12,532 bases of DNA, taken from NCBI GenBank assembly GCA_946887065.1, contig CAMPKL010000041.1, positions 1-12,532 on the forward strand, read 5' to 3'. Under the pieces are notes generated by a model, which saw nothing but the letters and a program-made list of their open reading frames with translations, searched no databases and was not told the DNA's origin. Below are positions 1-6,989 of the stretch, piece by piece. Position numbers and translations under genes: made by a program. The stretch's first letter is position 1. Every line of letters starts with the position of its first letter. Source of the stretch: an uncultured Bryobacterales bacterium. Lineage in GTDB: Bacteria; Acidobacteriota; Terriglobia; Bryobacterales; UBA6623.

Positions 1-1754
1 GTCGATACTTCGCTGGTGAGCGATCCGTCGAACAGGGCCTTCGAGGTCATCGTGAAGGACGCGGACCTGCCGGCGCTGGAGTCATTGTTCGTGACGGAAA
101 CCGTGTAATTCGCCGGCGCCGGGTAGTCGGTGCTCTGGGTGTTGGGACTGACGCTGATCGTCGGTGGATTCGTCGAGCAACTTGGAGTGACGCCATAGCT
201 CACGGTCACTTGAAGTCCCGAGTCGGTGGCAGCACCGATCTCGATGGACAAGTCGCTATAGGGATCGTCCCAACTTTGGCCGGAATTGAGCGTCGCGTCC
301 ATGAAACCGCTCCCGCTGGTGGGAGTGAAATCGAGCAGCAAAGAGTTAGAGTTGCCGTTGCCCAGGTGCAGCAATGCGCCGTTGCCGGGGTCGGACGTCA
401 CGGTCGTATTGAACTCGCCCGTTGGGCGCCTGTACTCGAGCCAGATACGTTGCGATCCGCTCGAACCCCGCTTGATGTCCAAGGCGCGGACGCCGCTGGT
501 ACTCGAGAAGGGTTTAACGGTGAACGTGCCGCTGGAGGAAACCGACGTCGCGCTGAGCCAACCGAGCTGTTTCTTTTGGGGGGCTGCGTAGTGGCCGTCG
601 TTCCAGAGGCCCATCGAAGAATAACGATCGCCATATTCGTCCCGGCTGCCGCTGCTATTAGTCGGTCCCACGGCATCCGATCCGTAATCCACGGTGCTTG
701 CGTGATACAGACCCAGCGTATGACCGCCTTCATGCGTCGTGAGTTGAACGGTTTTTTGCGCCGTGCCCATCGAGGTCAAGACTTGGAGGGCGTAGGAAAT
801 CGTGTTCCCGTCGGGGCTGGAGACCCAGCAACCGATGGAGGCCCGGCCGGCGAATGAGCAGCCGGTCGAAGGCTTCGGGAATACGATGACTGCACGCTGA
901 TAGTTTTGGAAGTTCACGTCGCCGTTCGCCGCGGCCAACGCGGCGGTGCGGAGCGCATCCGACTCGGAGCAGGAGTATTCCCGATTCAGGGTGTACCAAG
1001 CGTCCGATCCGGAAGGGTAGACATCGCCGTCAGCCCAAGCGGCTCCATAGGACGCTTCATCCCAATAGTTGCTGACCGTCATGCCGCTTGAGCCGAACAT
1101 CCAACTATCCAACGTTGAGTTCGGCAAACTGGGACTGGTTCCGGGAAACTTCACCTTGATAATCGCCATTCGCTGGGCGCCGGTCGGGCTGCAAGACGCG
1201 GCGGCATCCGCCTCGGTCGTTACATCGGCGGACGCGGTGACAATGGACTCTCCGACTAACATGCCGTCGACTCTCATCAGGCTGCCGGCCTCTGCAGCCG
1301 GAGCGTCGCCGGAAAAACGCATGCGGAAGCGGTCTCGTCCAACCCTCAAACGGTGGATCAGCTGGTGGTGGGTGAGTTCCTCGTCATCCTCTACCTCAAT
1401 CTCAAGAACGCCGATCAAGGAACCATGCCGCTCGACGCGGGCCGCGGATTCGGGGAACGCACGCGCAACTTCATTAGCGACCTCCGGGGGCAAAGCCGCA
1501 TTGAGGGCGGCGTCCGGTGATTCGTCGACCAGCGCGGCCATCGCTTGTTCTCGCTGATGAATCAATTCCTGAGCTTGCTGCCGCAAAGACGACCGGTCGC
1601 CTCCTCCACGGACCGACCGGGAATAAACCCGTAGGATCTCGTTGTTGAGTCTCGTGACCGTCTTGCTTGCATCGCTCTGTTCGGCTCCGAGGGCTGATAC
1701 GAACAACAAAGCTGCTGCAAGACAGACCGATAGTCTTTGAACAAGAAAACGCAT
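1..1754 (-). CDS. Secreted M11/gametolysin-like zinc metalloprotease, C-terminus cut by window edge
   Basis: I translated this frame by hand from the ATG at 1752-1754. It stays open to base 1, giving about 584 residues with no stop, so the C-terminus lies outside the window. Residues 1-24 form a signal peptide (basic start, hydrophobic core, then Ala-Leu-Gly-Ala). Residues 25 to about 190 look like a propeptide. The catalytic domain carries HEGGHTLGLYH at residues 341-351 (bases 702-734), a complete metzincin motif HExxHxxGxxH with His341, His345 and His351 as zinc ligands and Glu342 as the base. A Met-turn (SSMG, Met381) follows 40 residues later, then a NDGHYAAPQKKQLGW block. This block and the upstream NYWDEASYG are typical of M11 gametolysin-type peptidases. 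From about residue 526 a beta-rich Ig-like domain begins. A purine-rich ribosome site (AGAGGA) sits 9 nt before the ATG. The role is probably extracellular protein degradation; the substrate is unknown. Confidence 0.87.
   Translation of the reverse strand, partial: MRFLVQRLSVCLAAALLFVSALGAEQSDASKTVTRLNNEILRVYSRSVRGGGDRSSLRQQAQELIHQREQAMAALVDESPDAALNAALPPEVANEVARAFPESAARVERHGSLIGVLEIEVEDDEELTHHQLIHRLRVGRDRFRMRFSGDAPAAEAGSLMRVDGMLVGESIVTASADVTTEADAAASCSPTGAQRMAIIKVKFPGTSPSLPNSTLDSWMFGSSGMTVSNYWDEASYGAAWADGDVYPSGSDAWYTLNREYSCSESDALRTAALAAANGDVNFQNYQRAVIVFPKPSTGCSFAGRASIGCWVSSPDGNTISYALQVLTSMGTAQKTVQLTTHEGGHTLGLYHASTVDYGSDAVGPTNSSGSRDEYGDRYSSMGLWNDGHYAAPQKKQLGWLSATSVSSSGTFTVKPFSSTSGVRALDIKRGSSGSQRIWLEYRRPTGEFNTTVTSDPGNGALLHLGNGNSNSLLLDFTPTSGSGFMDATLNSGQSWDDPYSDLSIEIGAATDSGLQVTVSYGVTPSCSTNPPTISVSPNTQSTDYPAPANYTVSVTNNDSSAGRSASFTMTSKALFDGSLTSEVS
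702..734 (-). other. Metzincin zinc-binding motif HExxHxxGxxH
   Basis: The minus strand encodes HEGGHTLGLYH in frame with the start at 1754. All three zinc-ligand histidines and the catalytic glutamate are present, so the enzyme is predicted to be active. The Met-turn methionine is encoded at 612-614. Confidence 0.9.
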
Positions 1755-1933
1755 GTGTTTGGTTCCTCTCCGAACAGCGGGCGCGCGCATTTTGGGACAC
1801 GCGCGTGGCTACAGGCATATAGCTATTAGGAAGAGGCTACGGTGCGTTGGTACTTGTCCTGTATCGGTACGAACGACCCAAGTTCCAGCTAATCCTCCCT
1901 AAGTCTCTAGGGGATTTCCCACTAATACGCACG

Positions 1934-1955
1934 GGCCTAGGAACAGGCCTAGGCC
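1934..1955. repeat. Perfect 8-bp stem hairpin built from two palindromic CCTAGG blocks
   Basis: GGCCTAGG, a 6-nt loop (AACAGG) and CCTAGGCC form a perfect hairpin 25 bp beyond the stop of the minus-strand gene ending at 1981. It lies in the 226-bp gap before the metalloprotease gene. It could help end or protect the upstream transcript, but no T-run follows it on the minus strand, so it is not a textbook intrinsic terminator. Each arm is itself nearly palindromic, so it could also be a protein-binding site. The rest of the gap (1755-1980) shows only the ribosome site of the protease gene and no clear promoter. Confidence 0.4.
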
Positions 1956-1980
1956 AGTGAAACGCTCAGCAGGAATGGAG

Positions 1981-2673
1981 CTAGCGGAGGTAGAAAAGAC
2001 TCAGTCGGGGAATGCCTGCTTGCTCGAACGATTCGCGCTGGACGTATTGTTTTTCCAGTAGGGCCAGCTGATCGGCGGTCATTTTGCCGCGGTACGGGGC
2101 CAGTTGACGTTGTAGCCGCACCCGGCTTTCGAGGAGTCGATCTTCGTCTAAGGTTTGCGTAGCGGCCGCCAGGAGCTTTTCTTCCAGGATGCCGAGCCGC
2201 TGCTCAACCGTCTCAAGGTCCTCTAAGATCCCGGCTGCGGCTGCCGCACTAAGCTTTCGCAGAGAATCGGCTGCCAACTTGGCGAATTCGGCCAGCGGAG
2301 CCCCGGCGACGGACGAGCAGCGGTCCAGGGAGTCTGCGTTTGAAGCGAAGAACTCGGCCAGTCGCGGCGGCGCGAAGGTCTCATCGGCCGGAACGGCCTG
2401 GCGGGCGGCCCCACCTTCGGCGAGTTCCTTTGCCGCGCTCAGAACTTCCTGGGCGCAATAGGCTAACGAGTTGACCTGCCTAAACTTACGCTTGCGCTCA
2501 TGCCATTTTTCGAAGGCCCGGTCAATCCCTTTGAGGGCGGCTTCGAGCGGCACCCCGGACTCTTTCCAGGACTCAATGAGCGCCCAGTCCAGCGGCGACA
2601 GCAGAAAGATTCCCGTGCCGCGCGCTTGTTGGAATCGCTCCTCGATCTCGGTGTAATAGTTGAAGTAGTTCAA
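1981..2673 (-). CDS. Conserved-looking hypothetical protein, 230 aa, TTG start
   Basis: I do not recognise a named family. The protein is soluble, with no signal peptide or membrane segment. Residues 1-80 are rich in aromatic and charged positions (NYFNYYTEIEERF near the start, then SPLDWALIESWKESG) and look like a compact helical domain. Residues 80-130 are Ala/Pro-rich. Residues 130-215 are strongly helical and probably coiled coil. The first codon is TTG at 2671-2673. Going upstream in frame, the next nine codons contain no start and are then closed by TAA, so TTG is the earliest possible start. No good Shine-Dalgarno sequence precedes it. It resembles uncharacterised acidobacterial proteins I have seen, but I cannot assign a function. 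It points away from the small membrane-protein gene at 2863 across a 189-bp gap (2674-2862) in which I see no convincing promoter. Confidence 0.72.
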   Translation of the reverse strand: MNYFNYYTEIEERFQQARGTGIFLLSPLDWALIESWKESGVPLEAALKGIDRAFEKWHERKRKFRQVNSLAYCAQEVLSAAKELAEGGAARQAVPADETFAPPRLAEFFASNADSLDRCSSVAGAPLAEFAKLAADSLRKLSAAAAAGILEDLETVEQRLGILEEKLLAAATQTLDEDRLLESRVRLQRQLAPYRGKMTADQLALLEKQYVQRESFEQAGIPRLSLFYLR

Positions 2674-2862
2674 GGATGCGGAGTTGGTTCGAGCGGCGAA
2701 TTACGGCTGGTTCCAACCTACCCAATTCTCTCAGACCTCGCCTGGGTGGACCGGTCTCTCATTGGCCGGAACATTTCCGCGGTTGGCTGGACGCGAGCGG
2801 ATTCCTTGGCGCCGCTGAGTAGTCAGCACTAGAGCATTGGATTTGCTACGCTGCGCAGCACT

Positions 2863-3165
2863 ATGGTGATTCGAAGAGTGGGCGTGCTGTCCTTGGCCAA
2901 GATATCAGCGGCGCTGCGCGGAGCGATGGGCCTTATCTTGGGAATCCTCTTCGCCTTGGCATCCCTCCTGGGAGGAGCGGAGAGTCAGGTCGCGAGAGAC
3001 GTTGTGGCGCCGAAGATCATAACCATGCTCTTCGGGTTTGGGGCAATCGTAGCCATGCCCCTCTTGTACTTGATCGCGGGCTTTCTGATCGGCGGCGTTT
3101 CCGCGTTCGTCTACAACTTTTTCGCCCGGTTGGCGGGCGGGCTTGAATTGGAGGTCGACGGCTAG
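2863..3165 (+). CDS. Small membrane protein of unknown function, 100 aa
   Basis: The product starts with a short basic segment (MVIRRVGVLSLAK) and has two hydrophobic segments: residues 19-38, and 53 to about 86, probably a membrane helix plus an amphipathic or re-entrant part. It ends in an acidic tail, LELEVDG. The layout, a basic and hydrophobic start, two Gly-rich helices, then a YNFFARLAGGLELEV ending, is like widespread small bacterial membrane proteins of the DUF3566 kind. That family link is from memory and uncertain. No Shine-Dalgarno sequence is visible before the ATG; a GTG directly follows it. The gene is convergent with the aminotransferase and the two stop codons share the palindrome CTAG at 3162-3165. 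Confidence 0.7.
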   Translation: MVIRRVGVLSLAKISAALRGAMGLILGILFALASLLGGAESQVARDVVAPKIITMLFGFGAIVAMPLLYLIAGFLIGGVSAFVYNFFARLAGGLELEVDG

Positions 3166-4325
3166 GAACCCGCCATCATCTTGCGGATGCGCTCAAGACC
3201 TTCTTCGATTCTCTCGTAGGCCGTTGCATAGCTGAAGCGCAGGTAGCCATCGCCGAACTTGCCGAAGGCGCCTCCGTCCAGGCAGGACACGCCGGCTTCA
3301 TTCAGGATGCGATCCGCGAGCACTTTGGAACTGATGCCTGTCCCGGTGATGTTGGGGAAGGCGTAGAACGCGCCGCTTGGATTGGCGCAACGGAAGCCTG
3401 GAATGCTGTTGAAGCCGCTGACGATCAGATCGCGGCGGCGCTTAAACTCCGCCACCATCATACCCACCGAATCTTGAGGCCCGGTCAGCGCTTCCAGGGC
3501 GGCCTGCTGCGTGAAGCTCGCGGTATGCGAAGCCGAGTTGACCATCATCAAGCAGACCGGATCTACCAGCCATTGCGGATAGTGCGCATAGCCGATGCGC
3601 CACCCGGTCATCGAGTAGGTCTTCGAGAAGCCGTCGAGGACGATCGTTTTGTCCGCCATGCCGGGCACGGAAGCGATGGAAAACGGCTTGCCGTCAAAAA
3701 CGATACGGCTGTAGATTTCGTCGGAAAGCACGACTAGGTCACGGTCTTTGACCAGCGCGGCGATCTCACGAAGATCCTCTTCGCGAACCGAGCCTCCAGT
3801 GGGATTCTGCGGCGAGCAGAGCACGATCAGCTTGGTCTTGTCGGTGATCTTGTTGCGGAACTCGTCGAGGTCGATGGTAAATCCGCGCTCTTCGACCAGC
3901 GGCATGGGCACCGCTTTGGCCCCGGTATAGTTGATCACCGATTCGTAGATCGGAAATCCCGGATTCGGATACATCGCCTCGTCGCCTTCTTCCAGCAAGG
4001 CGAGCATGGTGTAAAACAGGATCGGCTTCGCGCCGGGCGTGACGACAACGCGCGAGGCCTTGGTGTCGATTCCTCGGGTCTCGGCGATGTGGGCGGCGAT
4101 CGCCTCGCGCAGCGCCGGTTCGCCCTGTGTCGGTCCGTACTTGGTGTGTCCCGCGTCGAGCGCGCGTTTGCCGGCTTCGACGATGTGCTTCGGCGTCGGG
4201 AAATCCGGCTCGCCGATTTCCATGTGGACGATTGATTTGCCCTGCGCTTCTAGCGCCCGGGCCTTCACGAGTACATCGAAGGCGCCCTCGCCGCGGACGC
4301 CTTTCATTCTGGAAGAAAGCTGCAT
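3162..4325 (-). CDS. Class I PLP-dependent aminotransferase (aspartate/aromatic-aminotransferase-like)
   Basis: This 387-aa protein has the full fold-type I aminotransferase signature. CSPQNPTGG carries Asn174, SDEIYSRIVFDG carries Asp202 and Tyr205, and DGFSKTYSMTGWRIGY carries the PLP-binding Lys235. Arg363 in YLRFSYA is the expected alpha-carboxylate contact. The N-terminal block EIGEPDFPTP and KYGPTQGEPALREAIA fit the aspartate aminotransferase Ib group. It should move an amino group between an amino acid and a 2-oxoacid in the cytoplasm; which pair cannot be read from sequence. I chose the ATG at 4323-4325 because the family normally begins with MxLSxRM. An ATG-like extension to 4433 would add 36 residues of atypical sequence running antisense into the start of the Panacea gene. 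No clear Shine-Dalgarno precedes 4325. It is divergent from the Panacea gene across 106 bp. Confidence 0.93.
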   Translation of the reverse strand: MQLSSRMKGVRGEGAFDVLVKARALEAQGKSIVHMEIGEPDFPTPKHIVEAGKRALDAGHTKYGPTQGEPALREAIAAHIAETRGIDTKASRVVVTPGAKPILFYTMLALLEEGDEAMYPNPGFPIYESVINYTGAKAVPMPLVEERGFTIDLDEFRNKITDKTKLIVLCSPQNPTGGSVREEDLREIAALVKDRDLVVLSDEIYSRIVFDGKPFSIASVPGMADKTIVLDGFSKTYSMTGWRIGYAHYPQWLVDPVCLMMVNSASHTASFTQQAALEALTGPQDSVGMMVAEFKRRRDLIVSGFNSIPGFRCANPSGAFYAFPNITGTGISSKVLADRILNEAGVSCLDGGAFGKFGDGYLRFSYATAYERIEEGLERIRKMMAGS

Positions 4326-4431
4326 GTTTTTAGACCGAAAGGAGATGGTACTACAGGGTGCGATAGATGCGCCTAAAGCTGGCTTGACACCTCGTGCTAG
4401 CTTGGGATCGAGCCCTTGTGGGGCGCCGCAC

Positions 4432-4968
4432 ATGACCAGCCACGACGACCGGGCGAGCGCTCGCGGGCCGTCTTCGGTCCCTTATCCGCCCAGCGCGGTT
4501 GCCAACTTCTTTCTCTCCAAGAGCGAAGAGATCACGCAGATGAAGCTGCACAAGCTGCTGTACTACGCCCAAGGCTGGTACTTGGCGGTGGTCGGCAAAC
4601 CGCTGTTGAACGAGACCATCACTGCTTGGAAGCACGGCCCGGTCGTCCCCTCTCTTTATTACGACTTGAAAAAATTCGGGGCGCGGCCCATTGATCGTCT
4701 AACCCGCACGATTGACAGGCAGACACGGGTCCGCTACTTGCCTCAAATCGACCCGGACGACGCTGTCGTTCGCGGGTTGCTGGAGAGGATCTGGAGCGTC
4801 TACGGCCAACTCAGCGGGAAACAGTTGTCTCAGATGACCCATGCCCCGGGCTCTCCGTGGTCGCGAGTCCGCGAGGCGCACCCCGATCTGTCCGGCGTCG
4901 ACATCCCGAACGAAGAGATCCGCCGCCATTTTCGGCGGCGTCTCGATCAGGGGGAGCCGCGTGGCTGA
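4432..4968 (+). CDS. Panacea-domain (SocA/GepA-like) protein, putative antitoxin
   Basis: This 178-aa protein carries a Panacea domain (formerly DUF4065) over about residues 20-160. Key blocks are VANFFL, MKLHKLLYYAQGWYLA (37-52), AWKHGPVVPSLY (65-76) and, later, SQMTHAPGSPWSRV. In the family this domain serves as the antitoxin part of many toxin-antitoxin pairs and as a proteolysis adaptor in SocA. The frame is open further upstream, but the domain normally starts near the N-terminus, so I take the ATG at 4432; only a weak GGGG lies 8 nt before it. The upstream extension is antisense to the aminotransferase gene. The gene overlaps the next gene by 8 bp, which suggests co-translation with a partner protein. 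The domain call is strong; the antitoxin role is inferred from the family and the neighbour. Confidence 0.88.
   Translation: MTSHDDRASARGPSSVPYPPSAVANFFLSKSEEITQMKLHKLLYYAQGWYLAVVGKPLLNETITAWKHGPVVPSLYYDLKKFGARPIDRLTRTIDRQTRVRYLPQIDPDDAVVRGLLERIWSVYGQLSGKQLSQMTHAPGSPWSRVREAHPDLSGVDIPNEEIRRHFRRRLDQGEPRG
4949..4956 (+). promoter_or_regulatory. Strong Shine-Dalgarno sequence for the GTG start at 4961
   Basis: AGGGGGAG lies 4 nt before GTG, inside the last codons of the Panacea gene. It fixes the start of the small membrane protein and shows that the two products are meant to be made together. Confidence 0.7.
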
Positions 4969-5338
4969 GCGACTTCGAGATGGGTCGTTGCAGCAAATCG
5001 TCGAGGCTGACCTGCCGGACGACGCCGATGATGACGGCGAATACCTTGCCGAGGCGCAAGAATTTGAGGAAGGGGCCGAAGACCTGCGGCTGGAGGATCG
5101 CCGCGAACTGCTCAAAGGCCGCAAGCAAGACCGTAGGGAACGCAAACGTTATGCCGAGCTGGTTTTCCGCTTGGTGTGCTGGTGGCTCGCCGGAGTGATG
5201 GCGTTAGTCTGCTGCTCGGGGCTGGACGCGCTGCAACTCGATGGGACCGTACTGATGACCATCGTGGGCAGCACTACGGCCAGTGTTGTGGCCATCTTCG
5301 TCGTCGTCGCCAAGTACCTGTTTCCGCCGCGGGCATAG
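4961..5338 (+). CDS. Two-helix membrane protein, putative toxin partner of the Panacea protein
   Basis: The 125-aa product starts at GTG 4961, chosen for the strong ribosome site and the 8-bp overlap with the Panacea gene; upstream in-frame codons are shadow sequence of that gene. Residues 1-50 are very acidic (a run of Asp near 20-25, then many Glu) and 43-63 very basic, forming a likely cytoplasmic charged or coiled region. Two membrane helices follow: about residues 67-88, rich in Trp and Cys, and 96-117. The end reads STTASVVAIFVVVAKYLFPP. I recall a similar GxTTxxVxxxFxxVxxYLFP ending in short uncharacterised membrane proteins but cannot name a family. Panacea antitoxins are known to pair with varied toxins, including small membrane proteins, so a membrane-acting toxin is the leading idea. 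It could instead be a non-toxic membrane anchor. Existence of the gene is well supported; toxicity is inference. Confidence 0.8.
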   Translation: MAERLRDGSLQQIVEADLPDDADDDGEYLAEAQEFEEGAEDLRLEDRRELLKGRKQDRRERKRYAELVFRLVCWWLAGVMALVCCSGLDALQLDGTVLMTIVGSTTASVVAIFVVVAKYLFPPRA

Positions 5339-5394
5339 CTGCGGCCGATGTTAGACTGGTTCTTTCGTTCGCTGACGCTAACGATAAAACTGAA

Positions 5395-5952
5395 ATGACA
5401 AGACTCGTTGCAATTTCCGTGTGCTGCGCCGCGCTGCTGATCTCCTGCGGAGGGTCGCCAAGCGAGGAAGCCGCCGTGGAAACGCCTGCCGCGGAAGCTC
5501 CGCCGCAACCTGCCGCGGAGAGCGCGCCGGAATCCGCGTCAACAGAACCGGCTGCCGTGCCGGCCGAGGCCGTTCAACAACCGTCAGCGGCGCCCAAAGC
5601 TATGCCTGCTCAACCAACTGGAATGCAGACCACTGCATCCGGTCTTAAATACGAAGTTCTCAAGACGGGCACGGGCCCGAAACCGACGCTGGCGGACAAC
5701 GTCACCGTGCATTATCGCGGCGAGCTGACCAACGGCACTGTTTTCGATTCATCCTACGACCGCGGCGAGCCCGCAACCTTTCCACTGGCCCGCGTCGTCA
5801 AAGGTTGGCAAGAGGGCGTTCAACTCATGCCGGTCGGCTCAACGTACCGTTTTGAGATTCCGCCCGACCTGGGCTACGGCGCCAGGGGGGCGGGCCCCAT
5901 CCCGCCTAACTCGACGTTGATCTTCCAGGTCGAGTTGCTCAGCATCAATTAG
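5395..5952 (+). CDS. FKBP-type peptidyl-prolyl cis-trans isomerase, lipoprotein
   Basis: The 185-aa protein starts at ATG 5395 with a lipoprotein signal peptide. The lipobox is LISC, with Cys18 as the lipid-modified residue. Residues 19-75 are a Pro/Ala/Glu-rich linker. The FKBP domain covers about 82-185 with the binding-pocket residues in place: Tyr107 in VHYRG, Phe117-Asp118 in FDSS, Val135 and Trp138 in VVKGW, Tyr161 in GYGA, and Phe177 in LIFQVELL. It should catalyse prolyl cis-trans isomerisation and aid folding of exported proteins while anchored to a membrane. The frame is open upstream to 5176, but that part has no signal peptide and overlaps the membrane-protein gene. The gene starts 56 bp after that gene, with no clear Shine-Dalgarno site. 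It ends 5 bp from the convergent VWA gene. Confidence 0.93.
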   Translation: MTRLVAISVCCAALLISCGGSPSEEAAVETPAAEAPPQPAAESAPESASTEPAAVPAEAVQQPSAAPKAMPAQPTGMQTTASGLKYEVLKTGTGPKPTLADNVTVHYRGELTNGTVFDSSYDRGEPATFPLARVVKGWQEGVQLMPVGSTYRFEIPPDLGYGARGAGPIPPNSTLIFQVELLSIN

Positions 5953-5957
5953 CCCCG

Positions 5958-6989
5958 TCAGTCGGACAGCTTCGGCCGGTAGCCGTTCCTGGTGCGGATG
6001 CGATAGCGCTTGAGGTCGTCGCCGGTTAGCTCGACTTCGATGTTGCGCCAGCCGGAGTTCGGATTGTTCTGCGGGTAATAGGCGAGAGTGTAGGAACTTT
6101 CCAACTCGTCCTTGATCGAGACGAAGGCTTCTGATTGCCGTTGCCAGGTCTTGGCGAAGAAGGCCCTACCGCCAGTGCGGTTGGTAATGCGGCGGAAGGC
6201 GTTGCTGGAGACCGCGTCGCGATTGAGTTCTTTCGTCGAGATGACGTAGATCGGGATGCCCTCATCCTCAGCGATCGAACCGACGTCGTCAGGTCCGACC
6301 GTCGACGCCGTGTCGGGGCCGTTGGAGAAGACGATGACGACCTTCCTGCCAGGCACCTGTGCGGCGTCGCGCAAGGTCAGCAGCAGGGCGTTGTAGAGAG
6401 CGGTCTGATCGCCCGCGACCGAACTGCGCAATCCTTTGAGCGCGTCCAGGCGGTTGTCCGTCAACTCGGCATGTCGCGTTAGATTGCGGCTGAAGCCGTA
6501 AATGGCGACTGAGTCCGCCTTGTCGAGCCCGCGTATGAAATCCGCGATGGCGTCTTCGGCGTAAACGAACGTGCGGTACATGAAGTTGCTGGTGTCGAAC
6601 AGAATGAAGACATTCGTTCCGGCGAACGACTCGTTCACTCCCTCGAATTCAGCCGGTGCGGGTTGCGATCCAGGAGCGGACGACTCGGCGACTGCTCGCG
6701 TACCGACGGTCGCGACGGTCAGCGGGGCGGAATTGCCTTCGCCGAACGACGCCAGTTGTTGCGGCACTCCGTCCTCGAAAACACGGAACTGTTCCGGCTT
6801 CAAATCCGTGATGTAGCGGCCCCGGCGGTCCGTGACCGTCACGTTGAGCACGACGAGGTCGACTTCGACTCGAAAAAGGGAAGAGAGCGCCTCCTGCGCC
6901 TTGACGATATCGACTGCCGTTAGCGTCCCGGCCGCTAACGCGGCAGTCAACACCCAAGCAGCAACAGTCCCGTTCTTGCCTTGCATCAC
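5958..6989 (-). CDS. Secreted VWFA-related (acidobacterial-type) domain protein
   Basis: The 343-aa protein matches the VWFA-related family described from Acidobacteria. It opens with a hydrophobic signal segment (about residues 8-31). The block VEVDLVVLNVTVTD then LKPEQFRVFEDG (41-74) and the ending YTLAYYPQNN...YRIRTRNGYRPK (300-340) are hallmarks of that family. The VWA fold spans about 125-290. Its metal site is incomplete: the usual DxSxS reads DTSNF (132-136), Thr196 is kept, and the later aspartate block reads FSNG (221-224). Function is unknown; family members are thought to bind or scaffold proteins outside the cytoplasm. It is coupled to the preceding 1142-aa gene: GTG 6989 overlaps that stop by 4 nt, and ATG 6986 by 1 nt. 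GAAGGAG lies 7 nt before the GTG, so either codon may start translation. Confidence 0.9.
   Translation of the reverse strand: MMQGKNGTVAAWVLTAALAAGTLTAVDIVKAQEALSSLFRVEVDLVVLNVTVTDRRGRYITDLKPEQFRVFEDGVPQQLASFGEGNSAPLTVATVGTRAVAESSAPGSQPAPAEFEGVNESFAGTNVFILFDTSNFMYRTFVYAEDAIADFIRGLDKADSVAIYGFSRNLTRHAELTDNRLDALKGLRSSVAGDQTALYNALLLTLRDAAQVPGRKVVIVFSNGPDTASTVGPDDVGSIAEDEGIPIYVISTKELNRDAVSSNAFRRITNRTGGRAFFAKTWQRQSEAFVSIKDELESSYTLAYYPQNNPNSGWRNIEVELTGDDLKRYRIRTRNGYRPKLSD

Noticed and set aside
210..857. 215-codon open frame on the plus strand
   Set aside because: It is antisense to the metalloprotease catalytic domain, whose zinc motif and Met-turn prove the minus-strand frame is the coding one.
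1474..1818. Minus-strand frame overlapping the start of the metalloprotease gene
   Set aside because: It is in another frame and encodes basic low-complexity sequence; the frame from 1754 has a signal peptide and continues into the catalytic domain.
4384..4389. TTGACA as a -35 element for the Panacea gene
   Set aside because: The hexamer is a perfect match, but no acceptable -10 lies 16-18 bp downstream.
4039..4431. Long upstream extension of the Panacea reading frame
   Set aside because: It runs antisense inside the aminotransferase gene and codes for Ser/Arg-rich shadow sequence; the Panacea domain normally starts near the N-terminus.
4326..4433. N-terminal extension of the aminotransferase reading frame
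   Set aside because: It would add 36 residues of atypical sequence antisense to the Panacea gene start; the family start MQLSSRM at 4325 fits better.
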